From Gemmiger sp. An50 (GTDB taxonomy: Bacteria; Bacillota; Clostridia; Oscillospirales; Ruminococcaceae), in contig NZ_NFID01000016.1 of the NCBI RefSeq assembly GCF_002161595.1, positions 39,304 through 103,303 on the forward strand: 64,000 nucleotides of DNA, read 5' to 3'. Of the stretch, positions 43,345 through 52,634 are shown piece by piece. A program made the translations under genes and the position numbers. The notes under the pieces are model-generated. The model worked only from the letters and a program-made list of their open reading frames with translations. It was not told where the DNA came from and did not search any database. The number at the start of each line of letters is the position of its first letter. The first letter of the stretch is position 1.

Positions 43345-44148
43345 TTACACCTTTGAGGACTGCTCCTCGTTCTTGGCCTGCCGCCAAAGGGCGCGGCGCT
43401 CCTCGTCGCTCAGACCGGCAAGCGCTTCGCTTCCGGCCAGCTCTTCACAGCGGATGATCCGGCTCTGGTAACGGTCGGACGCGCCGGTGAGCACCTGCTC
43501 CGGGTCCACGCCCAGCGCGCGGGCCAGACCGGCAGCGGCAAACAGCAGGTCGCCTGCTTCTTCGGCCGCATTCCCCTGCCCCTGCATCGCCTGTTCCAGC
43601 TCTGCCAGCTCGTCCTTCACGTCGTTCAGCGCATCCTCCGGCTCCTGGTAGGCAAAGCCGTAGGCTCTGGCCCGCTTCTGCAGCTTGGCCGCCCGCATCA
43701 GTGCCGGGAAAGAGCGGGGCACGCTCTCCAGCCGGTCCTTTGCAGTGGCACGTCCCTTCTCGGCATTTTTCAGCGCCTCCCAGTTGGCAAGTGCCTGGCC
43801 GGTGGTGGCTGCAGCGGATTCTTCCCCGAACACATGGGGGTGGCGGTAGATCAGCTTTTTGCAGATGCCGTCGCACACATCGTCAAACGTGAATGTGCCC
43901 TTCTCGGCTTCCATCTGGCTGTGCAGCGCCACCTGGAGCATCACATCCCCCAGCTCCTCGCGCAGCAGGTGTGCGTCGTTCTGGTCGATGGCATCCACCG
44001 CTTCATAGGTTTCCTCAATGAAGTTCATTCGGATGGATGCATGGGTCTGCTCCCGGTCCCAGGGGCAGCCGCCCTGCGGTGCGCGCAGCTGCGCCACGAT
44101 ACGCACCAGATCCTGTGCGTCATACCGCTCTTTGGGTGTGAAGCCCAT
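43345..44148 (-). CDS. mazG: Nucleoside triphosphate pyrophosphohydrolase MazG
   Basis: Hydrolyses canonical or damaged NTPs to NMP and PPi. The 267-aa protein has two tandem MazG domains: the first with CPWDREQTHASI, EETYEAVDAI and EELGDVMLQVALHS (the EExxE and ExxD metal ligands), the second from about residue 165 with DELAELEQAM and EEAGDLLFA. Bacillus YabN joins a methylase domain to MazG; here only MazG is present. The ATG at 44148 follows AGGGGGCGG. First gene of the operon to yabR. Confidence 0.93.
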   Translation of the reverse strand: MGFTPKERYDAQDLVRIVAQLRAPQGGCPWDREQTHASIRMNFIEETYEAVDAIDQNDAHLLREELGDVMLQVALHSQMEAEKGTFTFDDVCDGICKKLIYRHPHVFGEESAAATTGQALANWEALKNAEKGRATAKDRLESVPRSFPALMRAAKLQKRARAYGFAYQEPEDALNDVKDELAELEQAMQGQGNAAEEAGDLLFAAAGLARALGVDPEQVLTGASDRYQSRIIRCEELAGSEALAGLSDEERRALWRQAKNEEQSSKV

Positions 44149-44181
44149 GGAAACCGCCCCCTTCGCCTTGTGACTCCTCAT

Positions 44182-44210
44182 ATTCTACCCTAGATAAAGC
44201 GCCATTTCAA
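44182..44210 (-). promoter_or_regulatory. Promoter of the mazG-hup-rqcP-yabPQ-divIC-yabR operon
   Basis: TTGAAA (44205-44210), 17-base spacer, TAGAAT (44182-44187), 34 bases before the mazG start. It looks vegetative (sigma-A); separate sporulation promoters for yabP would have to be internal. Confidence 0.8.
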
Positions 44211-44338
44211 GCCCTTTTCCCCTATTTTTGGCCCCCGAGGGCCGTTTTCATACCATGCTATAGAAATCCTGCCCACTTTGACGTTTTTTTATGGTAAAAA
44301 CAAAGATTTTTCGCGCGTTTTTTCCCCATTTTTCCTGC

Positions 44339-44384
44339 ACAGAAAAAGCGGGCGGAAGGCGCTTTCACGCTCTCCGCCCGCACA
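44339..44384 (-). terminator. Rho-independent terminator after the zinc-ribbon gene
   Basis: CGGGCGGA pairs with TTCCGCCCG, followed by CTTTTTC on the minus strand. The bases between it and the mazG promoter hold no gene. Confidence 0.82.
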
Positions 44385-44458
44385 AGATTCAGTTGGTTTC
44401 ACGGTTTTTGGCAGGCAGGGTGAATACCACGGCCTGGCCTACGCCCGCGTCGCCGATC

Positions 44459-44860
44459 TTAAAGCTGTGCCCCGCAGCAAGAACAAAACAGGGCATCCTC
44501 GTCGACCTCCGCGCCGCACTGGGGGCAGGTCTTTTTGCCGGGCTCCTGAGCGGGTGCGGTGTAGGTGTAGGTATAAGTGGTCTGACCCTGGCTCTCCTGC
44601 TTTTTCAGCGTCTCGATTTCCTCTTCGATGGCGCTGATGGCATCCACATATTTTTTCACCAGCAGATCGTTCTTCTCGCCGTTCTTCTCCAGGCTGTAGA
44701 CCAGCGCGCCCAACTGGCGCTGCGCCTTGCTCAGGCGGGTCTGGGCATTCATCAGGTCAACCTGCTTCTTGCCCTTCTGGGCCAGATCGGTGGCGGTCTT
44801 CTTCGCACTGTCGGCCAGCTGCGCACCGGTCTCCAGGATCTTATCCAAATCGATATTCAT
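44459..44860 (-). CDS. Zinc-ribbon protein with coiled coil
   Basis: Protein of 133 aa with no membrane segment. Residues 1-90 are helical (ETGAQLADSAKKTATDLAQK; a coil with AISAIEEEIETLKKQ), then a Thr/Tyr linker and a C-terminal zinc ribbon with two CxxC knuckles (CPQCG and CSCCG). Function unknown; such proteins are common in Clostridia. The true start is the ATG at 44860 with AGAGGTG 8 bases upstream; a TTG two codons earlier is less likely. A 25-codon protein-like frame continues in another phase past the stop (see findings). Confidence 0.8.
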   Translation of the reverse strand: MNIDLDKILETGAQLADSAKKTATDLAQKGKKQVDLMNAQTRLSKAQRQLGALVYSLEKNGEKNDLLVKKYVDAISAIEEEIETLKKQESQGQTTYTYTYTAPAQEPGKKTCPQCGAEVDEDALFCSCCGAQL

Positions 44861-44928
44861 AGCCAAACACCTCTTTCTTTTATGGTGCGGCGCGTCCAGC
44901 GCGCCGGGAATGCGTTGCTTGTTGTTTC

Positions 44929-44957
44929 ATTATACTCTAAGGCGCTGCGGCACGCAA
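44929..44957 (-). promoter_or_regulatory. Promoter of the zinc-ribbon gene
   Basis: TTGCGT (44952-44957), 17-base spacer, consensus TATAAT (44929-44934). It begins 4 bases past the nucleoside-kinase stop codon. Confidence 0.8.
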
Positions 44958-44961
44958 CGGC

Positions 44962-45897
44962 TCAGCCCAAAAATTCCCGGAGCATGGAGTTCTCCGGCAC
45001 CAGGTCCAGGCTCAGCGGCTCCACCAGCGAGAAGCAGCCAGCCAGTGCGTTCAGCCGCTCGGCGTTGGGGTGATCTTCCGGCAGCTCGCCCGCCAGCGGG
45101 GTCACAAAGGGGGCCAGCAGGCAGATCTCGTAGCTGAAGGAGGTATCCATCAAAAGGTCGGCTTCCTTCTTGAACACCTTGATGAACTTATCCTCACCGG
45201 CACACACCCGCTCCCACATGTTCAGGGTCTTTTCCAGGCTGTGGCCCCGGAACTTGTAGTCCCGCACCATACGGCGGGCCAGACGGATATCCCGGGTGGG
45301 CAGCACCCGCTGGCCCCGGTGGCTGTATTCCTCCCGCAGGCCCGCGTACACCTTATACACCTGATTGCGGGGAAGGCTGTCGGTGAGCTGGGGATTCAGC
45401 GCGTGGATGCCCTCCACGATGCACACCCCGCCCTTCAGCTCCAGGGGAATTTTTTCCGGCTTCCGGTTCTCGGTAAGGAAGTCGAACTCCGGCAGCTCGG
45501 TGCGGCCGGTGGTGATCAGCTCCTTCAAACAGCGCTGAATCTCATCCACATCCAGGGCGGTGATGTTCTCGTAATCCTTGGTGCCGTCCGGCAGACGAGG
45601 ATACTCGTTCAGGTTTTTATAAAAATTGTCCAGGCTTACCACCTGGGCCGCCACGCCGCGCAGCCGCAGCGCCTCGGCCAGCTTGTGAGCCGTGGTGGTT
45701 TTGCCGGAGGCGGAGGGGCCGGTGAGCATGACCACCGAGCAGCCGCTGGCCAGCACCTCGCTGGCAGCGGCGTGCACCCTGCCCTCATATTCATGCTCGC
45801 AGTGGCGGGCAAAGCTGGCCGCGCTTTCGGCGGCGGTATTGATCAGACTGACCTCAACCAGTCGTTTCGGAATCCAGATAGCGGGCATAGAATGCAC
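44962..45897 (-). CDS. Uridine kinase-like nucleoside kinase (PRK superfamily)
   Basis: P-loop kinase of 311 aa resembling the uridine kinase/phosphoribulokinase superfamily. Walker A is TGPSASGKTTT (about 59-69), with SLDNFYKNLNEYPRLPDGTKDYENI supplying the substrate region and GVCIVEGIHALNPQL Walker B. An N-terminal TGS-less extension and a longer C-terminus distinguish it from plain Udk (about 205 aa). The start is either GTG 45897 or ATG 45888; both overlap the hemZ end by about 40 bases, so it is co-translated with hemZ. Confidence 0.85.
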   Translation of the reverse strand: MHSMPAIWIPKRLVEVSLINTAAESAASFARHCEHEYEGRVHAAASEVLASGCSVVMLTGPSASGKTTTAHKLAEALRLRGVAAQVVSLDNFYKNLNEYPRLPDGTKDYENITALDVDEIQRCLKELITTGRTELPEFDFLTENRKPEKIPLELKGGVCIVEGIHALNPQLTDSLPRNQVYKVYAGLREEYSHRGQRVLPTRDIRLARRMVRDYKFRGHSLEKTLNMWERVCAGEDKFIKVFKKEADLLMDTSFSYEICLLAPFVTPLAGELPEDHPNAERLNALAGCFSLVEPLSLDLVPENSMLREFLG

Positions 45898-47305
45898 TCA
45901 CTCCCTCTTTGCGGCGGAGCATCTCGTCGAAACCGTCGATGTATTCCGCCGGGTATTTGTAGTTGAAGATCCGCTCGATGCGGCTGCCGCCCGGCTGGCA
46001 CAGCTTGGTGCTGCCGCCCGCACCGGCGGACAGGATGGAGTGGATCTCCTCCATGATATAAATATTATAGTACCCCTCATAGCCGGGTTTACACCAGCCG
46101 GTGTTTTCCAGGTTTTTCAGGGTATTCTTCTGCCGGTAGAGATAGTACGGCCGGTAGCCCGCATCCGCCAGGCGCTGGTTTGCCAGCTCCACCATAGCGG
46201 CCACGTCGGCGTAGGCCTCATCCCGGTTTTCGATCACCAGATTGGACGCCCGCTTCAGGGTAAGGGTATGCACCGTAATGTTCTCCGGGTCCAGGGCAAT
46301 GGCCTGGTCCAGACTGGCGGCAAAGCTCTCCACCGTGTCGCCGGGAAGGCCTGCAATCAGGTCCATGTTAATATTGCCATGACCGACCTGCCGCGCTTCG
46401 CCAAAGCACCGCAGGATGTCTGCGGCGGAATGCTTGCGGCCGATGTTGGCCAGCACCTGGTCGTTGAAGGTCTGAGGATTGATGGAGATGCGGCTTGCGC
46501 CGTATTCCTTGATGACCGCCAGCTTCTCCGCGTCGGTGCAGTCGGGACGGCCAGCCTCTACGGTGTACTCCTCCAACCGGGAAAGATCAAAGCACTCCCG
46601 CACAGTGCCCATCAGCTGGCGCAGCTGGTCCGCCGAAAGGCTGGTGGGGGTACCGCCGCCGATGTAGATGGTTTTCAGGTTCAGCCCGCAGTGCTCGGCC
46701 TGCCGCTTCATCTCCCGCACTTCCTCGCACAGCTTATCCACATAGGGCTGCACCAGCTTCTGGTCCCGGCCGATGGTACGGGACACAAAACTGCAATAGC
46801 TGCACCGGGACGGGCAGAACGGGATGCCGATGTACAGGCTGTAGTCCAGCGGCTGACAACCGGCAATGATGGGCTTTTGCAGGTCCGCGATCTGCAGCGC
46901 CAGAGAAAAGCGCTCAGGGGTGCAGTCATAACGGTCCACAAACAGGTTTCGGATGGCCTCCTCCGACCAACCCTCAGCCCGTTTGTCGTGGATGATGCGC
47001 ACCGGGCGCACGCCGGTGAGCTTGCCCCAGGGCATGCGCAGGCCGGTGGCCTGGCCCAGCAGCTCATACAAAAGGCTGCACAGGGCAAACTCCACGCTCT
47101 CGCCCTCCTGGGGCAGGGGCGCGGTACGCACCAGACACTTACCGCCCCTCCGAACACCCACCGCCAGACAGCAGCGGCCCGCAGCGGCAAAGACCATATC
47201 CTCACCGCGGACATATTTGGTGGTCAGACTGGCGCCGGGGAAAAACATACGGGCAATGTTCTCTGGCTCGTAGCCGGAGACGCCGCCCTTGATATGAATC
47301 AGCAT
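45854..47305 (-). CDS. hemZ: Coproporphyrinogen dehydrogenase HemZ (radical SAM)
   Basis: Oxygen-independent radical-SAM enzyme of the HemN/HemZ group, 483 aa. The 4Fe-4S cluster motif is CPSRCSYC (Cys164, Cys168, Cys171), preceded by a HemZ-type N-terminal extension of about 150 residues and followed by YIGGGTPTSL and INPQTFND. The C-terminus has the HemN-type FNYKYPAEYIDG. Activity as a coproporphyrinogen oxidase is known for Bacillus HemZ but not certain for all members. The ATG at 47305 has GAGGAGC 5 bases upstream. Confidence 0.9.
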   Translation of the reverse strand: MLIHIKGGVSGYEPENIARMFFPGASLTTKYVRGEDMVFAAAGRCCLAVGVRRGGKCLVRTAPLPQEGESVEFALCSLLYELLGQATGLRMPWGKLTGVRPVRIIHDKRAEGWSEEAIRNLFVDRYDCTPERFSLALQIADLQKPIIAGCQPLDYSLYIGIPFCPSRCSYCSFVSRTIGRDQKLVQPYVDKLCEEVREMKRQAEHCGLNLKTIYIGGGTPTSLSADQLRQLMGTVRECFDLSRLEEYTVEAGRPDCTDAEKLAVIKEYGASRISINPQTFNDQVLANIGRKHSAADILRCFGEARQVGHGNINMDLIAGLPGDTVESFAASLDQAIALDPENITVHTLTLKRASNLVIENRDEAYADVAAMVELANQRLADAGYRPYYLYRQKNTLKNLENTGWCKPGYEGYYNIYIMEEIHSILSAGAGGSTKLCQPGGSRIERIFNYKYPAEYIDGFDEMLRRKEGVSAFYARYLDSETTG

Positions 47306-47324
47306 AAATGCTCCTCGTCTTGCT

Positions 47325-47918
47325 TTAAACAAACATCAGATAGGGATTTTCGGCTTTTTCCTGGCCCAGGGTGGTAAAATCGCCGTGGCCGGGCAGCACC
47401 GTGGTGTCATCCTCCAGGGGCAGCGCCTTGATTTTTTTCAGGCTGGCCCGCTGGTCGGCAGGGCTGCCGCCCTCCAGATCGGTACGCCCCACACCGCCGG
47501 CGAACAGGGTATCACCCGCAAAGAGCAGGCCGGCACACTCGATGATCCAGGAACCGGCAGTATGCCCCGGCGTGTGCCAGGGAGTAAACTGCGCCTCATC
47601 CACCTGAATGGGGGCGCCGTCCTCGTAGCAGGCGTCGCTTTTGGCCACCGGGTACATCTCGTTCCCCTTCGCGTCGGCGGGGTCCAGCCAGACCGGGCAG
47701 TTCCAGCGGCGGTGCAGCTCCTCCACGCTGTACACATGGTCGAAGTGGCCATGGGTCAGGAAGATACGGGTCAGCTTCGCGTTCTTCTCGGCCAGCAGGC
47801 GGTCGATCTCGTCCGCCGCCGGGGCCGGGTCCACCGCCACGGCGTTGCCCTGGTCGGTGACGATCACAAAGCTGTTGGTATAATAGGGCGCGGGGCCCCG
47901 CAGATGATATACGTTCAT
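47325..47918 (-). CDS. MBL-fold metallo-hydrolase (glyoxalase II-like)
   Basis: Metallo-beta-lactamase-fold hydrolase of 197 aa with a complete binuclear site: THGHFDH (His56, His58, Asp60, His61), His in HTPGHTAG near 115, Asp in FAGDTLF near 137 and His in LPGHG near 178. The size matches small glyoxalase II/YcbL-type enzymes. Substrate is unproven; a thioester is the family norm. AAGGAG precedes the ATG. It lies between dtd and hemZ in the same run. Confidence 0.92.
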   Translation of the reverse strand: MNVYHLRGPAPYYTNSFVIVTDQGNAVAVDPAPAADEIDRLLAEKNAKLTRIFLTHGHFDHVYSVEELHRRWNCPVWLDPADAKGNEMYPVAKSDACYEDGAPIQVDEAQFTPWHTPGHTAGSWIIECAGLLFAGDTLFAGGVGRTDLEGGSPADQRASLKKIKALPLEDDTTVLPGHGDFTTLGQEKAENPYLMFV

Positions 47919-47946
47919 GGGGTCTCCTTCTTGTTCGGAAAATCGT

Positions 47947-48396
47947 TTACCACTCGTCGGTATCGATCACAATGGTCACCGGGCCGTCGTTGGTCAGGCT
48001 CAGCTGCATGTCGGCGCCGAATTCGCCGTGCTGCACCTCTTTCAGGCCCTGCTCGTTCATCTTCTCCAGGAACAGCTCATAGGCCTGCACCGAGAGCGGG
48101 GGCTTGGCGGCGGCAATAAAGCTGGGCCGCTTGCCCTTTTTCGTGTCCGCGTAGAGGGTGAAATTGCTCACCACCAGGGCGGAATAACCCAGCTCCACGG
48201 CGCTCTTGTTCAATTTGCCCGCCTCGTCGGAAAAGATGCGCAGATGGGCGCACTTTTCCGCCAGCTTGGGCACGATAGCCAGGGTGTCGGTATCCTTCAC
48301 GCCCAGCAGAATCACCAGTCCGGGACCGATGGGCCGGGGCGCGCCCCCGTCCACCACCACGCTGGCGCTGGTCACACGCTGTATTACAGCTCGCAT
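47947..48396 (-). CDS. dtd: D-aminoacyl-tRNA deacylase
   Basis: Removes D-amino acids from mischarged tRNAs; 149 aa, the usual length. Signatures are [17 protein letters not shown] at the N-terminus, [15 protein letters not shown] with the substrate Ser/Thr region, and the C-terminal [11 protein letters not shown], which carries the Gly-Pro motif that rejects L-aminoacyl-tRNA. AAGGAG precedes the ATG; it follows rel by 26 bases. Confidence 0.97.
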   Translation of the reverse strand: MRAVIQRVTSASVVVDGGAPRPIGPGLVILLGVKDTDTLAIVPKLAEKCAHLRIFSDEAGKLNKSAVELGYSALVVSNFTLYADTKKGKRPSFIAAAKPPLSVQAYELFLEKMNEQGLKEVQHGEFGADMQLSLTNDGPVTIVIDTDEW

Positions 48397-48422
48397 TGGT
48401 TTTCTCCTTGTTCTTGAGATAT

Positions 48423-50597
48423 TTATACGCGCATCACACTGACCACGTCCTTCACCCGGCGCAGCTTGGCCAGCACGCTGTTCAGATGCTCGGTGCTGGC
48501 GATGCCGATGGTGAGCGACATGGAAGCGCGGCCATTGTCCACCGCGCGGGCGCTCATGGCATACACCGGCACCCGCAGCTCGGTCAGGGCCATGGCCACA
48601 TCGCCCACCAGACCGCTGCGGTCCATGGCGGTGAGTTCCAGGGTGGCCTTGTAGTTCTCCTGCTTGGTGTCCTCCCAGTAAGCGCGGACCCAGCGGCCCC
48701 GGTTCTCCGGGTCATTCATGCTGGCCTGGGCATTCTGGCAGTCCTTTTTGTGGATGGATACGCCGAAGCCGCGGGTGATGAAGCCCACGATCTCGTCGCC
48801 GGGCAGGGGGCTGCAGCATTTGGCGAACTTCACCGGGCAGTTGTCGATGCCTTCCACCACAACGCCGTCGCTGCCCTTGTACTTCTTCAGAGGGATATCG
48901 GCCATCTGGTTGGCGGCCTTCTCGTCGCCCGCCTTCAGCTTGCCGTATTCGTCCTTGATCTTGCCCATCAGACGGCTGATCTGCAGGCCGCCGTAGCCCA
49001 GCGCCGCATACATTTCATCGGCGCTGTTCAGCCGCTGGCGGCGGGCGATCTCGGCCATGAATTCATCCCACTTGTCGTCCGGGACGGTGATCAGGTTGCG
49101 GCGCATCTCCCGTTCCAGGGCGGCGCGGCCTTCCTGAATGTTTTCCTCCCGGCGCTCCTTCTTGAACCAGTTGCGGATCTTGTTCCGGGCCTCGCTGGTG
49201 GTCACGATCTTGAGCCAGTCACGGCTGGGGCCCTTGTCCGCCGGGCCGGTGATGATCTCGATGATCTCGCCGGTGACCACCTTGTGGTCGATGGGCACGA
49301 TACGGCTGTTCACCTTGGCGCCGATCATCCGGTTACCCACCGCCGAATGGATGGCGTAGGCAAAGTCGATGGCGGTGGCGCCGGCGGGCAGATTGATCAC
49401 ATCGCCCTTGGGCGTAAAGGCAAACACCTCTTCAGGCAGCAGGTCGCCCTTGATGTCCTGCAGCAGGCTGCCCGCGTCCTCGTTCTCCCGCTGACTTTCC
49501 AGCAGCTGGCGTACCCAGGCCAGGCGCTCCTCCAGACGGTCGCTGCCACCGCTCTGGATGCCGGCCTTGTATTTCCAGTGAGCCGCCACGCCGTATTCCG
49601 CCATCTGATCCATCTCGCGAGTGCGAATCTGCACCTCGAAGGGAATGCCCTCATGGCCGATGACGGTGGTGTGCAGAGACTGGTAGCCGTTGGGCTTGGG
49701 GGTGGAGATATAGTCCTTGAACCGGTTGGGCAGCGGGTGGTACATGTCGTGGATTACACCCAAAGCATTGTAGCACTCGGCCACCGTGTCCAGGATGATG
49801 CGCACCGCGTATACATCGTAGATCTCTTCAAAGTCCCGGTTCTGCATGAACATCTTGCGGTAGATGCCGTAGACGCTCTTGACCCGGCTCTTCATGATGG
49901 CTTCCGGCATGCCGTTTTCGGCCAGCCGTTCCCGGATGACCTCGGCAATGTTCGTTACGAATTCCCGGCCGCCGTTTTCCGCCAGCAGGTCCTTGATGTT
50001 CTGGTAGCCCACCGGGTCCAGATAACGCAGGCTGCGGTCCTCCAGCTCTTCCTTGATGTTGCTGATGCCCAGACGGTGGGCAATGGGCGCGTAGACCTCC
50101 ATGGTCTCCAGGGCTTTGTCCCGCCGTTTCTGCTCGGGCCAGGCGTCGCCGGTGCGCATATTGTGCAGCCGGTCGCACAGCTTGATAATCATGACCCGAA
50201 CATCCTGGCTCATGGCCATGAGCATCTTGCGCAGGTTCTCGGCCTGCTGCTCCTCCACCGAGGAGAACTTGATCTTGGTCAGCTTGGTCACGCCGTCCAC
50301 CATGTGGGCCACGTCCGCGCCAAACTGGCTTTCCAGCTCATCCAGCGTGACGGAGGTATCCTCCACCACGTCGTGCATCAGGGCAGCGGCCAGGCTCTCG
50401 GTGTCCATACCCAGGTCCACCAGCAGCATGGCAACATGCAGCGGGTGGCAGATATAGGGCTCGCCGGAGCGGCGGAACTGGCCGTCGTGGGCCCGGGCCG
50501 CCAGCTGGTACGCTTTGTCCAGCATCTCCATATCGTAGGGGCGGCCCGATTCCAGGACCATTTGCTTCAAATCATCATATACTACATATCCAGCCAT
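48423..50597 (-). CDS. rel: Bifunctional (p)ppGpp synthetase/hydrolase Rel
   Basis: Stringent-response enzyme of 724 aa. N-terminal HD hydrolase with His51 and HD at 75-76 (ALMHDVVED), followed by a synthetase domain ([25 protein letters not shown] near 300), a TGS domain at about 385-445 ([27 protein letters not shown] in part), a zinc-finger/helical part with [12 protein letters not shown], and a C-terminal ACT domain. The intact HD motif predicts both activities. GGAGG lies 8 bases before the ATG and 3 bases separate it from recJ. Confidence 0.97.
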   Translation of the reverse strand: MAGYVVYDDLKQMVLESGRPYDMEMLDKAYQLAARAHDGQFRRSGEPYICHPLHVAMLLVDLGMDTESLAAALMHDVVEDTSVTLDELESQFGADVAHMVDGVTKLTKIKFSSVEEQQAENLRKMLMAMSQDVRVMIIKLCDRLHNMRTGDAWPEQKRRDKALETMEVYAPIAHRLGISNIKEELEDRSLRYLDPVGYQNIKDLLAENGGREFVTNIAEVIRERLAENGMPEAIMKSRVKSVYGIYRKMFMQNRDFEEIYDVYAVRIILDTVAECYNALGVIHDMYHPLPNRFKDYISTPKPNGYQSLHTTVIGHEGIPFEVQIRTREMDQMAEYGVAAHWKYKAGIQSGGSDRLEERLAWVRQLLESQRENEDAGSLLQDIKGDLLPEEVFAFTPKGDVINLPAGATAIDFAYAIHSAVGNRMIGAKVNSRIVPIDHKVVTGEIIEIITGPADKGPSRDWLKIVTTSEARNKIRNWFKKERREENIQEGRAALEREMRRNLITVPDDKWDEFMAEIARRQRLNSADEMYAALGYGGLQISRLMGKIKDEYGKLKAGDEKAANQMADIPLKKYKGSDGVVVEGIDNCPVKFAKCCSPLPGDEIVGFITRGFGVSIHKKDCQNAQASMNDPENRGRWVRAYWEDTKQENYKATLELTAMDRSGLVGDVAMALTELRVPVYAMSARAVDNGRASMSLTIGIASTEHLNSVLAKLRRVKDVVSVMRV

Positions 50598-50600
50598 GGA

Positions 50601-52634
50601 TCATGCCTCCAGTGCCTTGAGTATCGGGGCCGAGAACAGGTCCTGTTTCTGGGCCACCGGTACCGGCGCATACTTTTTGGCCCCGCCGGTCTCGCAGATC
50701 TCCACGAGGCCCAGCTGGGTCAGGGCGGTCAAACCCGCCAGAATCCGCCCGGTATTCTCCGGGCCGAGCTTTGCGAAAACCGGCTGCAGGTCCTGCGCCC
50801 ACACCTCACCCTTCTGGATCATGCGGTAAAGCGTCACGATCAGGGCGCGCTGGGGCAGCAGCTCCTGCCGCTGCCGGTCCGGCAGCTTGCTGCCGTGTAA
50901 AAAGGCGTCGAAAAGCGCCGCCTGCCGGGCAGTCTGGGCAGGCAGGCCCGCGGGGCGCAGCTCCCGTATACGGCCGGACAGCTGGGGCCCATTCTTGCCT
51001 TGATAGATGGACAGAGTGATGGCGGCATCCACCCGGTCACCGGTCTGGTAGGGCAGCTGAGCCACGCTCACACCGAAATAGGCAGCGTACAGGCAGCTCC
51101 CGCCCTGGCGCAGCCGCAGCCGGCAGTGCCGCCCATCGCTCACCGGATAAACGCCTTCGATCAGCGCGTTTTCCAGAAGGAACAGGGGCGCGGGATTTCC
51201 GTTGCCGCAGGGGGCCAGGTAGTCCAGGCCCTCCACCTCCTGCACGGTCAGGGTATCCAGCCGGACGGTCACATCCAGTTCAAGCGGCGGGCTTTCCAGC
51301 ACCGGGTATTCCCGGGCGGCAAACTCGTTCAGCGCCTTGCGCAGCGCCGGGATATTCTCTTCCTTCACCGAGAGACCCGCAGCCAGTGCATGGCCGCCAA
51401 ACCGCAGCAGCAACTCGCCGCAGGCGCTGATGGCCTTGTGCAGATTGAAGCCGGGCACACTGCGGCCGGAGCCCTTGCCCTCGCCCTCCTGCACACTGAT
51501 CACGATCACCGGCTTGCCGTAATGCTCCACCAGACGGCTGGCCACAATGCCGATCACTCCGGGGTGGTAATCCTGGCCCCAGACCAGAATCACCCGGTCG
51601 TTCTGACGGGCAGGGTCCGCCGCCAGCTGGGCTTCGGCTTCGGCCATGATGCGCTGCTCGGCCTCCTGCCGGGCAACGTTGCTGGCCACCAGCTGGTCGG
51701 TGAGCTGTTGGGCGCGGCCTTCATCCTCACACAACAGCAGCTGCAGCGCACTCACCGCGGAATCCATCCGTCCGGCAGCATTCAGCCGGGGCGCAATGGC
51801 AAAACTGATGCTCTCGCTGGTCACGGGCTTGTCGCCCAGGCCGCAGGCTTCCAGCAATGCCAGAAGGCCGGGACGTTCGCTGTTTTGCAGCGCATAAAGG
51901 CCATGTTTTACAATGGTTCGGTTCTCTCCCTGCAGCACCATCACGTCCGCCACGGTGCCAATGGCCGCCAGATCGCCGCAGAAATCCAGCAGCAGTTCCG
52001 GCTCGCAGCCATCCAGCGCGGCGCACAGCTTGAAGGCCACACCCGCACCGGAAAGGGTCTTGCAGGGGCTTGTATCATCCGCCCGGGCGGGGTCCACCAC
52101 CGCCACCGCTTCCGGCAGGGTTTCGCCGGGCAGGTGGTGGTCGGTGATTACCAGGTCCACGCCCAGCTCTTTGGCCCGCCGGGCCTCCTGGACGGCGGTG
52201 ATGCCGTTATCCACCGTAATAATAAGCTTATAGCCTTTTTCGGCCAGCTGCTCCACGATGGCGTTGGTCAAGCCGTAGCCATCCTCTTCGCGGCTGGGCA
52301 GCTTGCAGCGCACATTGGCGCCCATGCCCCGCAGATGGGAATATAAAAGGGCGGTGGCAGTCACGCCGTCCACATCGTAATCGCCGAAGATCACAATGGG
52401 CTGCTCTTCGTCCACCGCCTGTAAGATCCGCTGGACTGCTTTGTCCATATCCTGCATCAGAAACGGGTCGGACAGGGGAGCGTCCTGCTCCAGAAATTCC
52501 ATGGCCTGCTCGGGGCTGCTCATGCCCCGGGCCACCAGGATACGCGCCAGAAGCAGCGGCGCGCCGATGGCGTTTGCCAGCCGTGCGGCGGCCTGCTCAT
52601 CGGGCTGCTTGACTTGCCAGGCTCGATAGGTCAT
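50601..52634 (-). CDS. recJ: Single-strand DNA-specific exonuclease RecJ
   Basis: DHH-family 5'-3' exonuclease for recombination and mismatch repair, 677 aa. Motif I is FGDYDVDG (83-90), motif III DHHLPG near 164, with VDPARADDTSP and PRLNAAGRMDSA further on; DHHA1 has SGRSVPGFNLHKAI and GGHALAAGLS. The C-terminal 100 residues form the extra RecJ domain of Firmicutes. Start overlaps the preceding gene by ATGA. Confidence 0.95.
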   Translation of the reverse strand: MTYRAWQVKQPDEQAAARLANAIGAPLLLARILVARGMSSPEQAMEFLEQDAPLSDPFLMQDMDKAVQRILQAVDEEQPIVIFGDYDVDGVTATALLYSHLRGMGANVRCKLPSREEDGYGLTNAIVEQLAEKGYKLIITVDNGITAVQEARRAKELGVDLVITDHHLPGETLPEAVAVVDPARADDTSPCKTLSGAGVAFKLCAALDGCEPELLLDFCGDLAAIGTVADVMVLQGENRTIVKHGLYALQNSERPGLLALLEACGLGDKPVTSESISFAIAPRLNAAGRMDSAVSALQLLLCEDEGRAQQLTDQLVASNVARQEAEQRIMAEAEAQLAADPARQNDRVILVWGQDYHPGVIGIVASRLVEHYGKPVIVISVQEGEGKGSGRSVPGFNLHKAISACGELLLRFGGHALAAGLSVKEENIPALRKALNEFAAREYPVLESPPLELDVTVRLDTLTVQEVEGLDYLAPCGNGNPAPLFLLENALIEGVYPVSDGRHCRLRLRQGGSCLYAAYFGVSVAQLPYQTGDRVDAAITLSIYQGKNGPQLSGRIRELRPAGLPAQTARQAALFDAFLHGSKLPDRQRQELLPQRALIVTLYRMIQKGEVWAQDLQPVFAKLGPENTGRILAGLTALTQLGLVEICETGGAKKYAPVPVAQKQDLFSAPILKALEA

